A stretch of DNA of 64,000 bases from Cannabis sativa (lineage: Eukaryota; Streptophyta; Magnoliopsida; Rosales; Cannabaceae). The notes beneath the pieces were generated by a model. It was not told the origin of the DNA and did not search any database. It saw only the letters and a program-made list of their open reading frames with translations. Both the position numbers and the translations under genes were made by a program. Location: contig NC_083604.1 in the NCBI RefSeq assembly GCF_029168945.1, forward strand, positions 63,628,211 through 63,692,210. Reading direction: 5' to 3'. Shown piece by piece: positions 60,345 to 64,000 of this stretch (positions are counted from its first letter, which is position 1; every line of letters starts with the position of its first letter).

Positions 60345-60521
60345 AGTTGCCTCGTTAAAAATCTTGCCAGAAAAACCCAGTGGGACAAAATCTGAGCTAA
60401 GGGAAAAAAGAGTACAATATATATTTCATATTCATAACTATTTGCAAGTTGCCTCGTTAAAAACCTTGCCAGGAAAACCCAGTGGGACAAAACCTGAGCT
60501 AAGGGAAAAAGAGTGCAACAT
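60345..60521 (+). repeat. Two 75-bp direct repeats in Copia sequence
   Basis: 60345-60420 and 60447-60521 share AGTTGCCTCGTTAAAAAYCTTGCCAG, AAAACCCAGTGGGACAAAA and CTGAGCTAAGGGAAAAA, with few differences. A third, weaker relative (TTGCTGAAAACTTGATCAAAGG) lies near 59918-59950. Such blocks occur in the non-coding 3' part of some plant Copia elements. Confidence 0.8.
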
Positions 60522-60539
60522 GAATATGTCTCCCCCTCA

Positions 60540-63500
60540 TGCACATATGATCCATAATTCTTTTGGTGATAATAAATCTCATAAGATTATTGTTATCACT
60601 TTTAAAATATTACCATATATAATCTTTGATCATATATTTTCTATAACTCTTCCAGAGTATGCATGGACTTCTAAATTATAGATGAGGGGTTCGTGGAACA
60701 TTAATCTTTATCCAACTAATTGTATCATTCATGTGTCTATACAATCTTGTTCATACTAAAATTTAACATTTCAAGTAGATATGAACATAACACATTAATG
60801 ATAATATAAATTTTCGTTTGTGACAATGATGGTACTCCAAGACCATATATTTGTTCCATCTTGTTGTATGATCTTAATTTCCATATCAAAAGATCATATA
60901 TCTATAATTCTTAATACATATGAAGTACTTCAGGACTTCAATACTAATGAACAAACTTTATACATTTAATATTTCTCGATATACAAAAGAAATAAAAGTT
61001 TGTTTTGCAATTAATCAAAAACTCTTCAAGAGTCTATCACAACGTATAATTTACGAATTTATATTGCATAGACAACCATAGGTATTTTTCAAATAATAAT
61101 TTACTTACATGTCTTTATTTCATACAAAGATCTTTGTCATATAGTGCGCGCGACTTAGAATTTATATCACTTAAGACATGTATTAAATTCTTCTAGAATT
61201 TTTAGATAAGGCTTATTTCAAATTCTCACTATATTAGGAGCTCCAAATAAATAATCTTTTGTTGCAACATTTATGTGACGCTTATAAATCCTCATAAAAT
61301 ATATTCCAGGCTATAATCAAATCATGATTATATTTTCTCAATATTTAAGCCTTACTTCAATCAATCTCATGTCTATGCAAACTTTGTACAACAATTCATT
61401 ATGTACAAATACATATATGCAAATTTCTCATTAGAAATATTTATTTGCACACCCTACAGGTCTTACTTCACTTTATGTGAGTAAATTTGCCTGGACTGCG
61501 TCATAATATTTTGGCCAAAAATCAAAATGTATGTCGATAATTCTCGACAAATGTAATACAATGATCCTTGCTATCTCATGTTAGTTTATTGCATATGCAC
61601 ACATTCAATATCTATTGTCGACAAAAATTTCAATAAATGATAATTTCCTCCCATATTGACATAACTTATAGAGATCTCTTTAAATTACATATTTTTCAAA
61701 TATGTTTATGATTTATAGGTACCTATAACGAATCACTTCAGGGATTCAATTATGATCAAATGTGTTATGTCTAACTTCTTTTGGGAGTCTCTTCTAGAGT
61801 ACCGTTTTCAGCACGGTTATCATTTTTAAATCATCAATACTTTATAACATTAAGGTATCTCCATGAGTACCTCTAGATTTAACAACTTCAGGGCAAATCA
61901 AATGAACATTTACTAATAATTTCTATATTGTTCATTTACGCTTCAGGCGTTTTCAACTCATTCTATCTCAACTTTGAGTAATATTGATTTGCAGTTGGTA
62001 TATATCATTTTGAACTATATCGTTCTTATACTTTGTGCAAGGATCATTTTTCAAAAATTATCATCGATCCCAACTGCTTCTCTCCCCCTGATCGAGAGAA
62101 TTTTAAGAAATTGTGATATCTAATAATATTAATACACCTGTAGGGATTTCAATATATCACAATGAATCAATATCTATTTAAACTCATATATATTATATGA
62201 CATTGAACTTCAGGTTCAATAACTTCAGTTTCAAGTTCAATACTTATGAACTTAATTCATTTCTAAGAATGAGTCATACGTGTATAATTAGAAATACATA
62301 AATTTACACATTTTGTAAATGCATGATCATATAATCTTATCACATCGATAAGAAACTATGCAATAAAAATCTAACAATGGCTCAAGATTGTTAAAAAAAT
62401 ATAATTTAAATATTTTCTATGTGCAAATATATGCACATTCTTCTTTTGAGCCTTATAAATTAACAATGAGAAGAATATTCTGGTTCTTCAACAAAATTTA
62501 GTCAAATCCTTTGACAATTTATTGCATATGATTTATCATGTCAAAATAATTCAATTAATGAACTTCAGGTTCACTATAATTTGTATTTCAATGAAACTTT
62601 CAAAAGTAATGTAAATTCATTACAACATAATCATTATAAGTTTCATTTTTATATACACGAATAATATAATTATATTATTCTCCAAAACATATACACTCTT
62701 CAGGAGTCACTATTATGTTTATCAAATTTTATATTTCTTCAGGAATCACTATCATCAATTTAATGATGTGTATTATATAAAATGTACATAACAACTTCAT
62801 CATGTTGTTATAATGGTCAAATAGATATAACCATAATATATCATTCATTTTTCCTGGTATCTTTTTAACAAGTCGTCTAATTTATTTAGACTATTCATCA
62901 GTCTAATTATCATGACTTGATATATTACATATTTAAATGTACAACTAGTACATATAATAAGTCATCTCTTATTACTTTCATAACTAGATAAAAGTTATAC
63001 ATCTAGGTACATACAAAGATGTTTTACTACTCAAAGTAGCAATTGTATGTAAGACTTCTTCAGGAAGCTTTTCAAATAATCATTTTGTGATTCTTTATCA
63101 CTTTGATTATATTGGATCACTAACAAATATTAGTAAGTTATATATTCACTTCTGGGAATATGCAAACTGAATTATATAGTAACTATATATATACATATCC
63201 TGTACCAATAATAGTTTGAAACTATTGATTTCAAGAAATAATAAAATATGTATATATTAATTTACTTCTGGCATTGCCAATATATGTGAAATCTATATTC
63301 TTTGAAATAGAATTTCATGTCTATTCATTCTTTTTAGGTAATGATATTTAAATATTCTAAATGTACAATAAGTTTGTACAATTCACATTCTATTAAATAA
63401 TCAAGTATACTTTTATCTTGATTATAAGTATGTCCGTACTACAGGTACGCGACCACTATTATTAAATTCCACACATGATATATAAATTTCATGCACTTTG

Positions 63501-64000
63501 ATTATGTGTGGTATCTCATCTTTTAGTTGTTTCCACTTTTTCTGGAAATATTTGAGTAGTAAATAATGTCATTGATTATTTAAAATCATTACATTCACTT
63601 CGGGGAATGACGTTGAACAAGTAGAACATTATTATAAATTTCTTAAAAATTTATTACTTGTTCATCCATAAAAAATATAAGAAATTATTCAACAATTTCT
63701 TTTACGATATTTCAAAGAATATATGAATGCAATTTTTGCATAGTCTCCAAGATGTATGCAAAATTTAATCTTTAACATATGTCAAATTCAATAATTTCCA
63801 ACATTGCAAGTAATAACAATGTATAATAACATGACTAATACGAGGAATCTTTAAAAGTGATTGACTTCAATTCGTATCATTCTCTGCAGGGAATGATGAA
63901 CAATAAATACTGCCTCATGTATTTAAATAACATTAGTCATGCTCATTGTTATTCTTATACTTTAATGTTTCAATGCAATTTTCTTAATATTCTTTTTAGG
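60540..64000. repeat. AT-rich repeat region with recurring CTTCAGG word
   Basis: No reading frame. CTTCAGG recurs at about 60928, 61736, 61886, 61941, 62208, 62563, 62698, 62737 and 63058, with looser forms (CTTCTGG, CTTCGGG, CTGCAGG) elsewhere. It is mostly preceded by A/T-rich sequence and followed by GAATCA or TTCA. Probably degenerate non-coding retroelement sequence continuing the Copia remnant beyond the window. Unclassified. Confidence 0.4.

Overview
This window looks like nuclear DNA of a eudicot plant, probably a rosid. It is very AT-rich and gene-poor, has many (TA)n tracts, an intron-bearing R2R3-MYB gene, and plant-type LINE, Copia, Gypsy, Cassandra, Helitron, CACTA, hAT and Tourist-like elements. 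The species cannot be fixed from sequence alone. Only two intact host genes are supported.

Layout. 1-4640 is retroelement debris: the 3' end of a Gypsy-type LTR, a second short LTR, a Copia-type solo LTR, and a Gypsy protease fragment. 5300-8600 holds a tubulin-folding cofactor C gene (CDS 6751-7833) with an apparently intron-bearing leader. 8600-18000 is intergenic DNA with MITEs, one non-autonomous Helitron (16227-17566) and one isolated exon-like segment near 10.7 kb. 18.1-26.6 kb is LTR remnants plus a broken minus-strand gene or transposon-type ORF (20936-25457), interrupted by a CACTA MITE and by a rearranged Cassandra element. 26.68-33.17 kb is LINE sequence: one fragment, then a longer decayed copy carrying a structurally complete Cassandra TRIM. 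33.2-35 kb is LTR-like with a recent 424-bp tandem duplication. 35-48 kb is a gene desert rich in TA microsatellites that leads into the MYB gene (CDS 48210-49633, three exons). 51.4-51.8 kb is a Copia 3' end. 52.7-59.5 kb is a second LINE with target-site duplication, itself hit by a Copia solo LTR and a hAT-type element. 59.6-64 kb is a decayed Copia 3' end followed by a long AT-rich repeat with a recurring CTTCAGG word.

The two host genes are functionally unrelated: one folds beta-tubulin, the other is a transcription factor of the MYB53/92/93 type (root endodermis and suberin). No operon-like or cooperating gene system is present. The most unusual object is a Cassandra retrotransposon at 23064-24174. 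It carries LTR 3' ends at both outer borders, in inverted orientation, inside one perfect 5-bp target duplication (GCAAG). Several nested insertions here can be read to the base from their target duplications, which gives a relative chronology.
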